Shown: positions 1 to 9,371 of the stretch, in pieces | Layout of the letters: each line of letters begins with the position of its first letter | How positions within the stretch are numbered: position 1 is the first letter of the stretch | From: Pseudonocardia abyssalis | GTDB lineage: Bacteria > Actinomycetota > Actinomycetes > Mycobacteriales > Pseudonocardiaceae | NCBI RefSeq assembly: GCF_019263705.2 | Contig: NZ_JADQDK010000001.1 | Span: forward strand, 3,162,001 to 3,226,000 | Direction of reading: 5' to 3' | DNA length: 64,000 bases | Notes under the pieces: model-generated | The model's database searches: none | Seen by the model: the letters and a program-made list of their open reading frames with translations, nothing else | What the model was told of the DNA's origin: nothing | Translations under genes and position numbers: made by a program

Positions 1-1
1 C

Positions 2-1084
2 GCCGGCCGGGGCGCCGTCCGCGACCTGGTCCGGGTGGGCGAGCAGGTGATGGACGCGGGCGCGGCCCGCGACGGCACCGCGATCCTCGCCGGGGCGGTG
101 CGCCGGGCCCGGGCGCTCGGCGACGACGCCGTGCTCGCGCAGGCGCTGGCCCACTACGGCCGCGGCGTCGTGCACGCGGTCGCCAGCACCGACCGCGGCG
201 CGGCCGCCGCCCTGCGCGAGGCCGACCGCCTCGCCACCCGGGAGGGCCTGGCCGACGTCGCCGCGCTCGCCCGTCGCGAGCTGGGGTTCGTGGCCACCGC
301 GACCGGCGACCAGGCGGGGGCGCTGGTGCAGCTCGCCCGGGCCGACGCCGCGGCGGAGGGGCGTCCGGAGCAGGAGGCCGGGGTGGCCTACGGGCGCGGG
401 TTCGCCCTCGTCGACACGCTCGCCTCGGGCGGGGCGGTGCGGGAGCTGGACCGGGCCGTCGCGCTCGGCGAAGCCGCCGACCGGCCCCGCGCCACCGCGG
501 CGGCGCTCGCCATGCGCGGCCGGGCCCGGCTGCAGCGCGACGAGGACGAGCAGGCCGGGTCCGACATCGACCGGGCCCGCGCGCTCGTGGCCGAGCTCGG
601 CTGGACCCCGATGCGCCCGTGGGTGGAGTTCCTGCACGGCGAGGTGCTGCTGCGGGCGGGCCGCGCCGCCGACGCCGCGACGGTGTTCGCCGACGCCCGC
701 ACCCTGGCCGAGGTCCTCGACGACGCCTGCTGGGTCGCGCTCACCGGGCGCGGCCTGGCCTCGGCCCGGGCCCGGCTCGGCGACCCCGCCGGTGCCGCCG
801 CCGCGCTGCGCTCCACCTGCGACACCCTCGTCGCCGACGCCGACGTGTGCTGCTGGATCGAGCTGCACGTGCGCGACACCCTGTGCGCGGTCACGGCGTC
901 GTTCGACGAGCCCGCGGCCGTCGCGGAGTGCCACGTGCTGGCCGACCGCGCCGACCGGGCCGGGCTGGGCGAGTTCGCCGTCCGCGCAGCGCGGCACCGG
1001 GCCCGGCTGGGCGACCCGGACGCCGTCCGTGAGCAGCGGGCGCGGGCCGGGCGCTACGACAACCCGGCGCTGCTGCGGACCTGA
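2..1084 (+). CDS. TPR-rich protein, C-terminal part (gene starts before the window)
   Basis: The reading frame is open to the first base of the window, so the gene begins further left; the GTG at 35 is only an internal codon. The visible 360 residues are almost all alpha-helical, Ala/Arg/Leu-rich segments of about 35-40 residues with small residues at regular spacing, as in tetratricopeptide repeats. This resembles the C-terminal half of large actinobacterial ATPase-type regulators (LuxR/LAL-like or adenylate-cyclase-associated proteins), but there is no LuxR-type helix-turn-helix at the end: the protein stops after an Arg-rich tail. The N-terminal domain that would decide the function is not visible. 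The next gene begins 33 bp downstream on the same strand. Confidence 0.6.
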   Translation, partial: AGRGAVRDLVRVGEQVMDAGAARDGTAILAGAVRRARALGDDAVLAQALAHYGRGVVHAVASTDRGAAAALREADRLATREGLADVAALARRELGFVATATGDQAGALVQLARADAAAEGRPEQEAGVAYGRGFALVDTLASGGAVRELDRAVALGEAADRPRATAAALAMRGRARLQRDEDEQAGSDIDRARALVAELGWTPMRPWVEFLHGEVLLRAGRAADAATVFADARTLAEVLDDACWVALTGRGLASARARLGDPAGAAAALRSTCDTLVADADVCCWIELHVRDTLCAVTASFDEPAAVAECHVLADRADRAGLGEFAVRAARHRARLGDPDAVREQRARAGRYDNPALLRT

Positions 1085-1117
1085 ACCGGCGCGGACCCGG
1101 CGTCGAACGTCCGCGCG

Positions 1118-1996
1118 ATGAACGAGCGATTCGTGCGGGTCGGGGACATCGAGCTCTGCTACGAGTCCCTGGGCGACCCCGAGCACCCCACCGTCCTGCT
1201 GATCATGGGCCTGAACCTGTCGATGGACTGGTGGCGCGACGACTTCTGTTCGGATCTCGCCGCCCGCGGCTTCCACGTCGTCCGCTTCGACAACCGCGAC
1301 GTCGGCCGCTCCACCCACGTCCGCGGCCCCGGCATCACCGCGTGGGAGTTCCTGCGCCGTCGCGCCACGCCCGTCTACACGCTCGGCGACATGGCCGACG
1401 ACGCCGCGGGCCTCATCGCACACCTCGACCCGCGGGGCGCGCACGTCGTCGGGGCGTCGCTGGGGTCGATGGTGGCGCAGGAGGTCGCGATCCGGCACCC
1501 GCACCTCACCCGCTCCCTCGTCTCGATCATGGGGCGGCCCGGTGACGGACGCACCGGCAGAGTCCACTGGACGCGCATCCCCGACTTCCTCCGCCCACCG
1601 TCGGCCGACCCCGTCGAGGCGATGGTGGCGGCGTTCCGCCGGATCGGGTCCGCCGACCGCACCGGGCAGGACGACGAGGACGTGCGCGTGACGATGCGCC
1701 GCTCCATGTCCCGGGAGGTCGGGGACGGCAGCAGCCGCCAGCTCGCGGCGTGCGTCGGCGAGCGCGACCGCACCGCCGACCTCAGCGGGCTGACCATGCC
1801 CGCACTCGTGCTGCACGGCGAGCGCGACAAGGTCATCGTGCCCTCCGGCGGGCGTGCGACCGCCGCGGCGATCCCGGGAGCCGAGCTACTCGAGGTGCCG
1901 GGGATGGGCCACGACCTGGCCCGGTGGGTGTGGCCGACGGTGATCGACGGTATCGCCCGCACCGCGGCGCGCGCTCAGGACCGGACGACGTCGTAG
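1118..1996 (+). CDS. alpha/beta-fold hydrolase
   Basis: This 292-residue protein has the full alpha/beta hydrolase layout. The nucleophile elbow is GASLGSM with Ser114, a probable acid residue lies in HGERDKVI (about residue 240), and a catalytic His lies in GMGHDLA near the C terminus. The segment FDNRDVGRST (57-66) is typical of the esterase/haloalkane-dehalogenase-like branch often annotated as hydrolases of unknown substrate. It is probably cytosolic, as no signal peptide is seen. Its end overlaps the end of the convergent DHFR-like gene by about 20 bp. The substrate cannot be deduced. Confidence 0.85.
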   Translation: MNERFVRVGDIELCYESLGDPEHPTVLLIMGLNLSMDWWRDDFCSDLAARGFHVVRFDNRDVGRSTHVRGPGITAWEFLRRRATPVYTLGDMADDAAGLIAHLDPRGAHVVGASLGSMVAQEVAIRHPHLTRSLVSIMGRPGDGRTGRVHWTRIPDFLRPPSADPVEAMVAAFRRIGSADRTGQDDEDVRVTMRRSMSREVGDGSSRQLAACVGERDRTADLSGLTMPALVLHGERDKVIVPSGGRATAAAIPGAELLEVPGMGHDLARWVWPTVIDGIARTAARAQDRTTS

Positions 1997-2577
1997 GTCA
2001 GGTGCGTCGCGTTCGCGGTCGCGACGACGCTGCGCTGCACCAGCGCGCACGATCCACCGCCGGTGAACAGCGGCGTCCCCGTACCCAGCACGACGGGGGC
2101 GAGGTGCAGGATGAGCTCGTCGACCAGGCCCGCGGCCAGCGCCGACCCGACCACCGCGCCGCCCCCCATGAGGACGACGTCGAGGTCCACCGCCTCGGCG
2201 CGCTCCCGGGCCGCGGCCACGGCGTCGCGCAGGCCGGTGGTGACGAACGTCCAGTCCAGTCCGGTGAGCCGCACCGACTCCGGCGGTGCGCCGGTCACGA
2301 CGACGAAGGCCGGTGCGGCGGCCTCCCGCGCGCCGTATCCGACCTCCTCGCTCCACCCGTGCGGCCCGTCGACGACGTCGAACAACCGGCGGCCGAGGAT
2401 CACGGCACCCGATCGGGAGGTGCCCTCGCGCAGGATCCGGGCGTCGTCGGGGTCGTCGGAGAACGCCCACGTGTGCAGGGCCTCGCCCCCTGCACCCAGC
2501 CCGTCGGCGGGGCCGGGATCGGGCCCGGTCACGAAACCGTCGAGGGAGACCGAGATGTCGGCGACGATGCGAGTCAC
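1975..2577 (-). CDS. dihydrofolate reductase family protein (RibD C-terminal type)
   Basis: The 200-residue product begins at a GTG (MTRIVADISVSLDGFVTGPD); the frame runs further upstream but without protein-like composition, so this start was chosen. ISVSLDGF near the N terminus, GRRLFDVVDG in the middle and MGGGAVV plus LAPVVLGTGTPLF in the C-terminal third are hallmarks of the DHFR-like RibD_C family, stand-alone NAD(P)H-dependent reductases common in actinobacteria. They are not housekeeping FolA enzymes and the substrate is usually unknown. The gene is convergent with, and slightly overlaps, the hydrolase gene on the left. Confidence 0.85.
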   Translation of the reverse strand: MTRIVADISVSLDGFVTGPDPGPADGLGAGGEALHTWAFSDDPDDARILREGTSRSGAVILGRRLFDVVDGPHGWSEEVGYGAREAAAPAFVVVTGAPPESVRLTGLDWTFVTTGLRDAVAAARERAEAVDLDVVLMGGGAVVGSALAAGLVDELILHLAPVVLGTGTPLFTGGGSCALVQRSVVATANATHLTYDVVRS

Positions 2578-2801
2578 GCCCTGAGGACGACCGTCGTGGC
2601 CCGAACTGATCGCCGGTCGGGACGGACGGCCTCCGCGGTGCCCCTCACCGGACACACGTTCGCCGCGGGCCGCGCCGTGCACCACCAACGTCGGCCGAGG
2701 TGCTCGCGGAGATCGACGGGTACCGGACGGGTGCCGTCGACGGCGGGCTGGTGGTCGCCGACCGCGACGGCGGGGTCTTCCGCGTGGAGATCCCGGACCG
2801 A
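2578..2801. other. intergenic stretch with a short coding-like plus-strand segment
   Basis: No complete gene is seen between the DHFR-like gene and dapA. On the plus strand from about 2650 to 2803 one frame reads as a plausible protein tail (for example LAEIDGYRTGAVDGGLVVAD from a GTG at 2700), with the G/C-rich third positions of real genes. It has no stop before it runs antisense into dapA, so it is at best a gene remnant. Confidence 0.25.
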
Positions 2802-3677
2802 CTAGAGCAGCCCCGCCGACCGCAGCGCCGCGCGCACGTCGTCGTGGTGCACCTCGTCGAGCGGCACCAGCGGCAGCCGGATGCCCGGCGGGATGAGCCC
2901 CAGCTCGGCCAGCGCCCACTTGACCGGGATCGGGTTCGGCTCGGAGAACAGGGCGCGGTGCAGCGCGGCCAGGTCGCCGTCGATCAGCGCGGCGAGCTCC
3001 GCGTCACCGGCCAGCGCGGCCGCGCACATCCGCGCCATCATCTCGGGCGCGACGTTGGCCGTGACCGAGATGTCGCCGTGGAAGCCGGCGAGGATGCTGG
3101 CGCGGGCCGTGCCGTCGTCGCCGGAGTAGAGGGCGAAGTCGGGCAGCGCCAGTGCGACGAGGTCGCGGACGCGGTCGAGATCGCCCAGCGCCTCCTTGAG
3201 CCCCACGATGTTGTGCACCGAGGCGAGCCGCTCCACCGTGGACGGCAGCATGTCGACGGCCGTGCGACCGGGCACGTTGTAGAGGTACTGCGGGATGTCG
3301 ACGGCCTCGGCGATCGCCCGGAAGTGCCGGTACAGGCCCTCCTGCGGCGGCTTGTTGTAGTACGGCGTGACGAGCAGTGCCCCGTCGGCCCCCGCCCGCT
3401 TCGCCGCGGCCGTGAGGTGGATCGCCTCCGCGGTGGAGTTGGCGCCGGTGCCGGCGATCACCGGTACGCGGCCCGCCGCCACGTCGATCGTTCGGCGGAT
3501 GACGTCGGTGTGCTCGGCGACGTCGAGCGTGGCCGACTCGCCGGTCGTCCCGACCGACACGATGGCCGCGGTGCCGCCCTCGATCGCGCGGTCGACGACC
3601 TTCGCGAGCGCCTCGTGGTCGACCGCGCCGTCCTCCCGCATCGGGGTGACCAGTGCGACCAGGCTTCCGGTGATCAT
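2802..3677 (-). CDS. dapA: 4-hydroxy-tetrahydrodipicolinate synthase
   Basis: DapA condenses pyruvate with aspartate semialdehyde, the first committed step of the diaminopimelate/lysine pathway. The 291-residue protein fits the family length and needs no gaps to match E. coli numbering at the key sites: Thr44 and Thr45 in VGTTGES, Tyr133 and Arg138 in YNVPGRT, and the Schiff-base Lys161 in VGLKEA. The ATG has a clear ribosome site (GGAGGG, about four bases upstream). No other dap gene is nearby, so it may be one of several DapA paralogues; active-site conservation argues for a true synthase rather than an aldolase-like relative. Confidence 0.93.
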   Translation of the reverse strand: MITGSLVALVTPMREDGAVDHEALAKVVDRAIEGGTAAIVSVGTTGESATLDVAEHTDVIRRTIDVAAGRVPVIAGTGANSTAEAIHLTAAAKRAGADGALLVTPYYNKPPQEGLYRHFRAIAEAVDIPQYLYNVPGRTAVDMLPSTVERLASVHNIVGLKEALGDLDRVRDLVALALPDFALYSGDDGTARASILAGFHGDISVTANVAPEMMARMCAAALAGDAELAALIDGDLAALHRALFSEPNPIPVKWALAELGLIPPGIRLPLVPLDEVHHDDVRAALRSAGLL

Positions 3678-3779
3678 CAGCCCTCCAGGGGATGGATAGG
3701 CCCGGGACGTTACCCGCTCGTGATCGAGCTCCGGTAGGACGGCCGTTGCGTCGCCGTACCGACGCGAGGGGGGTGCCCG

Positions 3780-5900
3780 GTGAGCAACCGCAGGGTGCTC
3801 GTCGCTGCGGCGTTCTCCCTGATCGGCGCCGGCGCGCTCGCCCTGCCGTGGTGGCGCGGGTCCGGGCCGTGGGCGGGCTGGGAGGTCGTCGGCACCCCGG
3901 TGGCAGTCGTGGTCGTGGCGCTCGCCGTCGCCGCGACGGCCGGTCTCCGGTCCACGGCGGGGCGGGCGCTGCTCGCCGCCTCCGGTGCCGCGACGGCGAG
4001 CGCCGTCGCGGTGACGGTGGCCGCGTGGGGCGTCACCGCCGTCCCGGGGCCGGTGGTCGCGGGGATGGCGGCGCTGGGTGTGCTCGCCCTCGCCCTCGCC
4101 GTCCCCGCACCCGGTCGCGGGGTGCTCGCGTGCGCGCTCGTCGCAGCCGTCGGCACCGCGGTGCTCCCGGGAGTGCCGCGGGTCCCGGAGCGCATGGTCG
4201 ACGGGCCGTTCGTGCGCATCGCCGTGCTCGACGCCGACCGTCCGCTGCGCTCCGGCGAACCCGTGCTGCCCGCGTCGGTGTCCGAGCAGGGCTCCGGGCT
4301 GGGAGCGCTCGACGGGGTGCCCGTGGTGTTCGGCGGCGACGGTCTCGTCGTCCCCGACGCGTCCGGACGGGCCCGGGTCGTCGCCCGGACCGACGGGGAC
4401 GCGGTGCTCGGCGTCGCGGGCGGGCGGATCGCGCGCCTGGTCGGCGGCGGCGCACTGCTCGTCACCGGGACGGCGCCCGGCGACCCGACCCGGGTGCGCG
4501 TGGACGACGTCGGATCGGTGAGCCGGGTGGGCACGGACGGGTCGGTGTGGTTGCACGCCGACGCCGACCCGCGTGGCTCCGTGCGTCGATTCGACCTCGC
4601 CGCGTACGGCGGGGTGCAGGAGGTCCCCGCGGTCTACCTGCCGGTCGTCACGATCCGCGACCCCGACGACACCGACGGCATCGACCTCCGCGACGTGCGC
4701 CCGACGGCCGGTGGGACCGCGCTGCGGTTGTCCGACGGCCGCCTGGAGCGCCTCGCACCGACCTCGACCGGGATCGCCGCGCAGGTGCTGGCCGGGGCCG
4801 CCGACCCGGCGTGCGGGCTCACCAGCGACGCCCGTTCCAGCGTCCTGACCTCCACCGGCCCGATCACCGTCGACGCCGACGGCGGGATCTGGCTCGCCGT
4901 CGACGGGTGGCTCGCGCGGATCGACCCGGCCGGGGGCATGAGCGCGGTGCCGTCGCCGCTGCCGGGGATCCCGTACGCGCTGGTGGCGCTGCCCGACGGC
5001 GCGATCGTCCTGGGCACCGCCGACGCGCTGTGGCGACTGCCGGACGCCACCGGTGCGCTCGCCGACCTCCCGCCCGTCCCCACCGGCTGCGTCGCCGACC
5101 CGCCCGCGGTGGGCCCGCCCGTCGCGCTCGTACCGGTCGCGCACACCGGGGGTGACCAGCTCGGCGTCCCCCTCGGCGTCGACGGGCGGTGGGCGGGCGG
5201 GCGGATCGGCGGTGGTGACCTCGCGGTCGTCTCCCCCGACGGCGCGACGACGACGCTCGGACCGCGCCGCGACGGGTACCTCGGTCAGGTCTGGCCGGAC
5301 GGCGGGGGCGGCGCGTGGTGGCTGGAGGTCGCGGGCCCCGACGAGGACCTGCTGACGCTGGTGCACGCGCTCCCCGGCGGGGACCAGGTGCGGTCCGCGC
5401 CGGTGGAGCACCCGGCGGCGCGCGAGGGATCGGCACTGGTCCCCGATCTGGGTGGGCGTCCGCCGCTGCTGGCCACCGCGGTGGGGGCCTTCCGGATCGA
5501 CGGCGGCGCTGCGGTCCGCGTGGTGGACGGCGCGATCGCCGGTGGCGTGGTGCGGGCCGACGGCCGCGGCTGGGTGCTGGCCGACGGGCGGCTGATGGCC
5601 CTCGACGGTGACCGCGTGCTCGGACCCGTGGTCGCCTCCCCGACCCGGACGGACGTCCCGGTCGCGGTGCAGCTCGCGAAGGGCGTGCCACCGGAGCAGC
5701 TCTCCCTGGGCCGGGCCGCGGTCGGTCTGGACGCGGGCGGCCGGGCGGTGGCCGTGAGCGACGGGGTGGTGCTGCGGATCGACGACAGCGGAGCCGTCGC
5801 CGTTGTCGCGCAGGACCCGCGGCTCGACGCACCGTTCACCGCGGAGGGCGGGCTCGTCGAGTCCGTCGACGGGGTGCTGCTGCGGGTCGACCTGCCGTGA
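3780..5900 (+). CDS. membrane-anchored protein with propeller-like extracytoplasmic domain
   Basis: I do not recognise this 706-residue protein. It starts at GTG after a G-rich ribosome site (GAGGGGGG). The first 130 residues contain four or five hydrophobic segments (about 5-22, 36-53, 61-82, 84-105 and 110-128). The rest is soluble and Gly/Asp/Val-rich, with recurring strand patterns such as DGSVWLHAD, DGGIWLAVDGWL and DGGGGAWWLEV, suggesting a beta-propeller with NHL/SMP-30-like repeats outside the membrane. No enzymatic motif is obvious. It stands alone between dapA (divergent) and the TspO-like gene (convergent). Confidence 0.7.
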   Translation: MSNRRVLVAAAFSLIGAGALALPWWRGSGPWAGWEVVGTPVAVVVVALAVAATAGLRSTAGRALLAASGAATASAVAVTVAAWGVTAVPGPVVAGMAALGVLALALAVPAPGRGVLACALVAAVGTAVLPGVPRVPERMVDGPFVRIAVLDADRPLRSGEPVLPASVSEQGSGLGALDGVPVVFGGDGLVVPDASGRARVVARTDGDAVLGVAGGRIARLVGGGALLVTGTAPGDPTRVRVDDVGSVSRVGTDGSVWLHADADPRGSVRRFDLAAYGGVQEVPAVYLPVVTIRDPDDTDGIDLRDVRPTAGGTALRLSDGRLERLAPTSTGIAAQVLAGAADPACGLTSDARSSVLTSTGPITVDADGGIWLAVDGWLARIDPAGGMSAVPSPLPGIPYALVALPDGAIVLGTADALWRLPDATGALADLPPVPTGCVADPPAVGPPVALVPVAHTGGDQLGVPLGVDGRWAGGRIGGGDLAVVSPDGATTTLGPRRDGYLGQVWPDGGGGAWWLEVAGPDEDLLTLVHALPGGDQVRSAPVEHPAAREGSALVPDLGGRPPLLATAVGAFRIDGGAAVRVVDGAIAGGVVRADGRGWVLADGRLMALDGDRVLGPVVASPTRTDVPVAVQLAKGVPPEQLSLGRAAVGLDAGGRAVAVSDGVVLRIDDSGAVAVVAQDPRLDAPFTAEGGLVESVDGVLLRVDLP

Positions 5901-5931
5901 CGCGGGCGGCGCGGACCGATCCCGACGCAGG

Positions 5932-6723
5932 TCAGCCGAACGCTGCGCGCATCGGGTTGCCCGCGGTCGTGATGCGGCGGGCGGTGGCCCCGACCACCGC
6001 GAGGATCGCGATCACCCCGGCCCCCGCGACGGCCACGGGCGCGTCGCCGAGCACGATGCCGACCAGGGCCCACACGGCGGCCACGGCGTACCCGACGACC
6101 GCGGTGCCCGACAGGACCACCCACATCAGGATCCCGGCCGCGGCGAGCAGGACGACGACGGCGGCGATCGCGGGGAGCGCGCCGGTGCCGGGGAGGCCCG
6201 CCCACACGCCGGTGGAGGCGGTGCCGAGCACGGTGGCCAGCGACACCCAGCCGGTGTAGAGGGCGATCGACCCGCGGAACACGATCCGCTCCAGCACGCC
6301 GGTGGCCGGCTCGCGGCTCAGGCGCCCGAACACCGTGGCGAGGCAGACCAGCAGCCCGATGATGAACAGCTCGGCGACGGGCACCCACCGGGCCCCGAAC
6401 GCGAGGATCCAGGCGGGGTTGAGCACCGCCGACGCGACGAGCCACCACCCGGTGCGGCGGTGCACCTCGCGGCCGCGCTGCGACGGGAGCAGCTGGTAGA
6501 CCGCGTAGGCGAGGAACCCGACGTAGATCGGGCCCCAGATCGCGAACGCCCAACCCGCGGCGAGCAGCGGCGTCGCGTAGTCGCGCGCCACCACCCCGAC
6601 CGACTCCCCCACGGCCCCGCTGCCCCCGAGACCGGAGACGACGATCTGGACGACCGCGAGCACCGCGACGGCGGATCCACGGACGAGGTCGGCGGTGGCG
6701 GAGCGTCGGGACGTGACGGTCAT
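5932..6723 (-). CDS. TspO/MBR-like tryptophan-rich membrane protein
   Basis: The 263-residue product starts at ATG (MTVTSRR). It has eight or so hydrophobic segments and, in its first half, the tryptophan-rich pattern of TspO/MBR relatives (WAFAIWGPIYVGFLAY at about 55-70, then a WW pair followed by ASAVLNPAWILAF). TspO proteins bind porphyrins and related ligands. This longer actinobacterial version is commonly annotated as a tryptophan-rich sensory protein and its function is untested. It is convergent with the propeller-like gene and 68 bp downstream of the ABC permease gene on the same strand. Confidence 0.7.
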   Translation of the reverse strand: MTVTSRRSATADLVRGSAVAVLAVVQIVVSGLGGSGAVGESVGVVARDYATPLLAAGWAFAIWGPIYVGFLAYAVYQLLPSQRGREVHRRTGWWLVASAVLNPAWILAFGARWVPVAELFIIGLLVCLATVFGRLSREPATGVLERIVFRGSIALYTGWVSLATVLGTASTGVWAGLPGTGALPAIAAVVVLLAAAGILMWVVLSGTAVVGYAVAAVWALVGIVLGDAPVAVAGAGVIAILAVVGATARRITTAGNPMRAAFG

Positions 6724-6791
6724 GGGCACATCATCTGCCCCGCGACCGACGTGGGCCACCCGAGTCGCCCGACGGTTGCAACCCTGCGACA

Positions 6792-7583
6792 TCAGCGCAA
6801 CAACAGCCTGTCCAACCGCCGCGACGTGACCGCCACCCCCAGCACGATCATCACCGCGAAGTAGGCCAGGTTGCCCAGCATCCCGACGTGCACCGCACCC
6901 GTCGTGAGCCCGCGCATGAGCTCGACGGCGTGGTAGAGCGGCAGGCACTGCACCACCGTCTGCAGCACCGGCGGGTAGACCGAGAGCGGGAAGAACGTGG
7001 TGGAGAACAGGAACATTGGCAGGATCGCGAGCGTGACGAGGTCGAAGTCCTGCCAGGACCGCATGAACGACGTGGCCGCCATCCCCACCGCGGCGAACGC
7101 GAACGCCACGATGAGTGCCGCGGGCAGGGCGAGCAGCGCCCACGGCGACGTGAGCAGGCCGAACCCGGCCATCACCGACAGGAAGCCCAGCGCGTAGAGC
7201 CCGCCGCGGATCAGCGCCCAGCCGATCTCGCCGAGCGCGATGTCGACGGGGCCGAGCGGCGTGGCCAGCATCGCGTCGTAGAGCTTGGCGTACTTGAGCT
7301 TGAAGAAGACGTTGAACGTGGAGTCGAACACCGCCCCGTTCATCGCCGACGCCGCCAGCAGCCCCGGCGCGATGAACGCCGCGTAGCTGATGGGCGCGCC
7401 GTCGGGGCCGGGCAGCGTGCCGACCAGCGAGCCCAGGCCCTGACCCATCGCGATCAGGTAGAACACCGGCTCGAAGAAGCCGGAGACGAACACCAGCCAG
7501 CCGCGGCGCGAGATCAGGGCGGAGCGCTCCAGCAGGACCAGGGACCGGCCGGCGTAGCCGCCGCGTGGGAGGAAGCCGATCAC
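6792..7583 (-). CDS. ABC-2 type transporter permease (second permease of the exporter)
   Basis: The 263-residue integral membrane protein has six predicted helices and the ABC-2 permease features DSTFNVFFKLKYAKLYDAML and FLFSTTFFPLSVYP, as in NodJ/DrrB-type exporters. The GTG start overlaps the stop of the upstream permease gene by four bases (GTGA), so translation is probably coupled. With the ATPase gene and the other permease it forms a three-gene exporter operon read right to left. The substrate is unknown; the family includes drug, polyketide and polysaccharide exporters. Confidence 0.9.
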   Translation of the reverse strand: MIGFLPRGGYAGRSLVLLERSALISRRGWLVFVSGFFEPVFYLIAMGQGLGSLVGTLPGPDGAPISYAAFIAPGLLAASAMNGAVFDSTFNVFFKLKYAKLYDAMLATPLGPVDIALGEIGWALIRGGLYALGFLSVMAGFGLLTSPWALLALPAALIVAFAFAAVGMAATSFMRSWQDFDLVTLAILPMFLFSTTFFPLSVYPPVLQTVVQCLPLYHAVELMRGLTTGAVHVGMLGNLAYFAVMIVLGVAVTSRRLDRLLLR

Positions 7584-8398
7584 AACGCGAGCCTCCGTCG
7601 GAAGAAGCGGACCGACAGCGCGGTGCCCAGGGCGAGCAGCCCGACGAGCACCACGACGTGGCCGAGCGCGGCGAGCGGGCGCCACACCCCGAGCGCGGCG
7701 TCGCGGGCCAGCTCGGTGCCGTGCCACAGCGGCGAGATCCACGCGATCGGCTGGACCCAGCCCGGCAACCGGTCGACCGGGAAGAACGTGCCGGAGAACA
7801 GCGTCATCGGCACGACGACGAAGCGGAACAGCGAGTTGAACGCGGCGCCCTCGCTCTCGACCGTGGCCGCGAACGCCGTGACCAGCGACGCGACCGCCGC
7901 ACCCGTGAGCGCCGCGGCGAGCAGCGACAGCACGATGGTGGGCCGAGCGACGCCGCCGAACAGGGCGATGATCCCGATGTAGACCGCGCCCGACCCGGTG
8001 ATCTTCGCCGTGGTCCACGACAGCTGGCCCAGCGCGACCTGTCCCGGCGTGATCGGCCCGGCCGCCATCGCGTGGTAGACCCGCTGCCATTTGAACCCGG
8101 ACAGCACCGGGTACGTCGACTCGAACGCCGCGCTCTGCACCGCCGACACCGCCAGCAGCGCGGGGGCCAGCCACACGAGGTAGGGCGCGCCGCCCGTGGC
8201 CCCGGAGTCGCCCACCAGCGACCCGAAACCCACGCCGAACGCCAGCAGGAACAGCAGCGGCTGCAGGATCGAGGAGACCGCGGTGGCCCGCCAGTTGCGC
8301 CGGTACCAGATCCAGAAGTGCTCGACGACGAGCAGCACGCCCCCGACGCGGGACGGCGCGCACCCGGTGGACGGCGCGAGGGTGGAGGTGGCGGCCAT
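7580..8398 (-). CDS. ABC-2 type transporter permease (first permease of the exporter)
   Basis: The 272-residue protein has six predicted membrane helices and the paired ABC-2 motifs ESTYPVLSGFKWQRVYHAM and TLFSGTFFPVDRLPGWVQPI. It is a paralogue of the next gene, so the exporter probably works as a heterodimer of permeases with a shared ATPase. Its ATG lies in a TGATG junction with the ATPase stop codon (one-base overlap) and its own end overlaps the next gene by four bases, which indicates a tightly coupled operon. Confidence 0.9.
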   Translation of the reverse strand: MAATSTLAPSTGCAPSRVGGVLLVVEHFWIWYRRNWRATAVSSILQPLLFLLAFGVGFGSLVGDSGATGGAPYLVWLAPALLAVSAVQSAAFESTYPVLSGFKWQRVYHAMAAGPITPGQVALGQLSWTTAKITGSGAVYIGIIALFGGVARPTIVLSLLAAALTGAAVASLVTAFAATVESEGAAFNSLFRFVVVPMTLFSGTFFPVDRLPGWVQPIAWISPLWHGTELARDAALGVWRPLAALGHVVVLVGLLALGTALSVRFFRRRLAL

Positions 8399-9321
8399 CA
8401 GTCGACCAGCGTCCGGCCGGTGAGCCGCAGGAACACGTCCTCCAGCGTGGAGCGCCGCACGAGCGCCGACAGCGGCCGGTGTCCGGCGCGGGCGACCTCG
8501 GTGTGGACGTGCTCGCCGTCGGCCGCGTAGAGCAGGAGCCGGTCGGGCAGCTCCTCGACGCGGTCGGCCAGCCGGGCGAACGCCTCGGCCGGGGGTCGGT
8601 CCTCGGGTGCGAAACGCAGCTCCAGCACATCGCGGGTGGCGTACCGCGCGATCAGCTCCGTGGGCGAGCCCTCCGCGGCGATCACCCCGCCGTCCATGAC
8701 GACGAGCCGGTCACACAGCTGCTCGGCCTCGTCCATGTAGTGAGTGGTGATGATCTGCGTGACGCCCTCGCGCTTGAGCCGGTAGAGCCGCTCCCACAGC
8801 AGGTGCCGGGCCTGCGGATCGAGCCCGGTGGTGGGCTCGTCGAGCAGCAGCAGCTCCGGGTCGTTGACCAGGGCGCGCGCGATGGTGAGCCGGCGCTTCA
8901 TCCCGCCCGACAGCGGCTCGACGGGATCGTCGGCACGGTCGGTGAGCTGCGCGAACTCCATCAGCTCCGTGGCCTTCTCGCGCACGTGCGCCTTCGACAG
9001 CCCGAAGTAGCGGCCGTAGACCTGCAGGTTCTGCCGGACCGTCAGCTCCGCGTCGAGGTTGTCGAGCTGCGGCACGACGCCGATGCGCGCGCGGATCCGC
9101 GGCCCGTCGACGTCGGGGTCCATGCCGAGCACCTGCAGGGTGCCGCCGGTGCGCGGCGACACGCACGCGATCATCCGCATCGTGGACGACTTGCCCGCCC
9201 CGTTGGGGCCGAGGAAGCCGAACACCTCCCCCGGCGCGACGTCGACGTCGACGCCGCGCACCGCCTCGAACTCGCCGAAGCGCTTCCGCAGGCCCCTGGC
9301 CTGCACCAGTCCGTCCCCCAT
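8398..9321 (-). CDS. ABC transporter ATP-binding protein (DrrA/NodI type)
   Basis: The 307-residue ATPase starts at ATG (MGDGLVQARG). It shows Walker A GPNGAGKSS (38-46), the Q-loop in VVPQLDNLD, the signature LSGGMKRRL, Walker B LLLLDEPTTGLD and the switch His in TTHYMDEAE. The C-terminal extension after residue 225 is typical of the daunorubicin-resistance/NodI subfamily. It energises the two permeases encoded downstream. The upstream 50 bp to the hydrolase gene holds no other gene, so the operon promoter probably lies there or further upstream. Confidence 0.92.
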   Translation of the reverse strand: MGDGLVQARGLRKRFGEFEAVRGVDVDVAPGEVFGFLGPNGAGKSSTMRMIACVSPRTGGTLQVLGMDPDVDGPRIRARIGVVPQLDNLDAELTVRQNLQVYGRYFGLSKAHVREKATELMEFAQLTDRADDPVEPLSGGMKRRLTIARALVNDPELLLLDEPTTGLDPQARHLLWERLYRLKREGVTQIITTHYMDEAEQLCDRLVVMDGGVIAAEGSPTELIARYATRDVLELRFAPEDRPPAEAFARLADRVEELPDRLLLYAADGEHVHTEVARAGHRPLSALVRRSTLEDVFLRLTGRTLVD

Positions 9322-9371
9322 GGGAGGGACGGTAACCCGCACCCCCGACAGAACGCTCGGATGTTCCGGCG

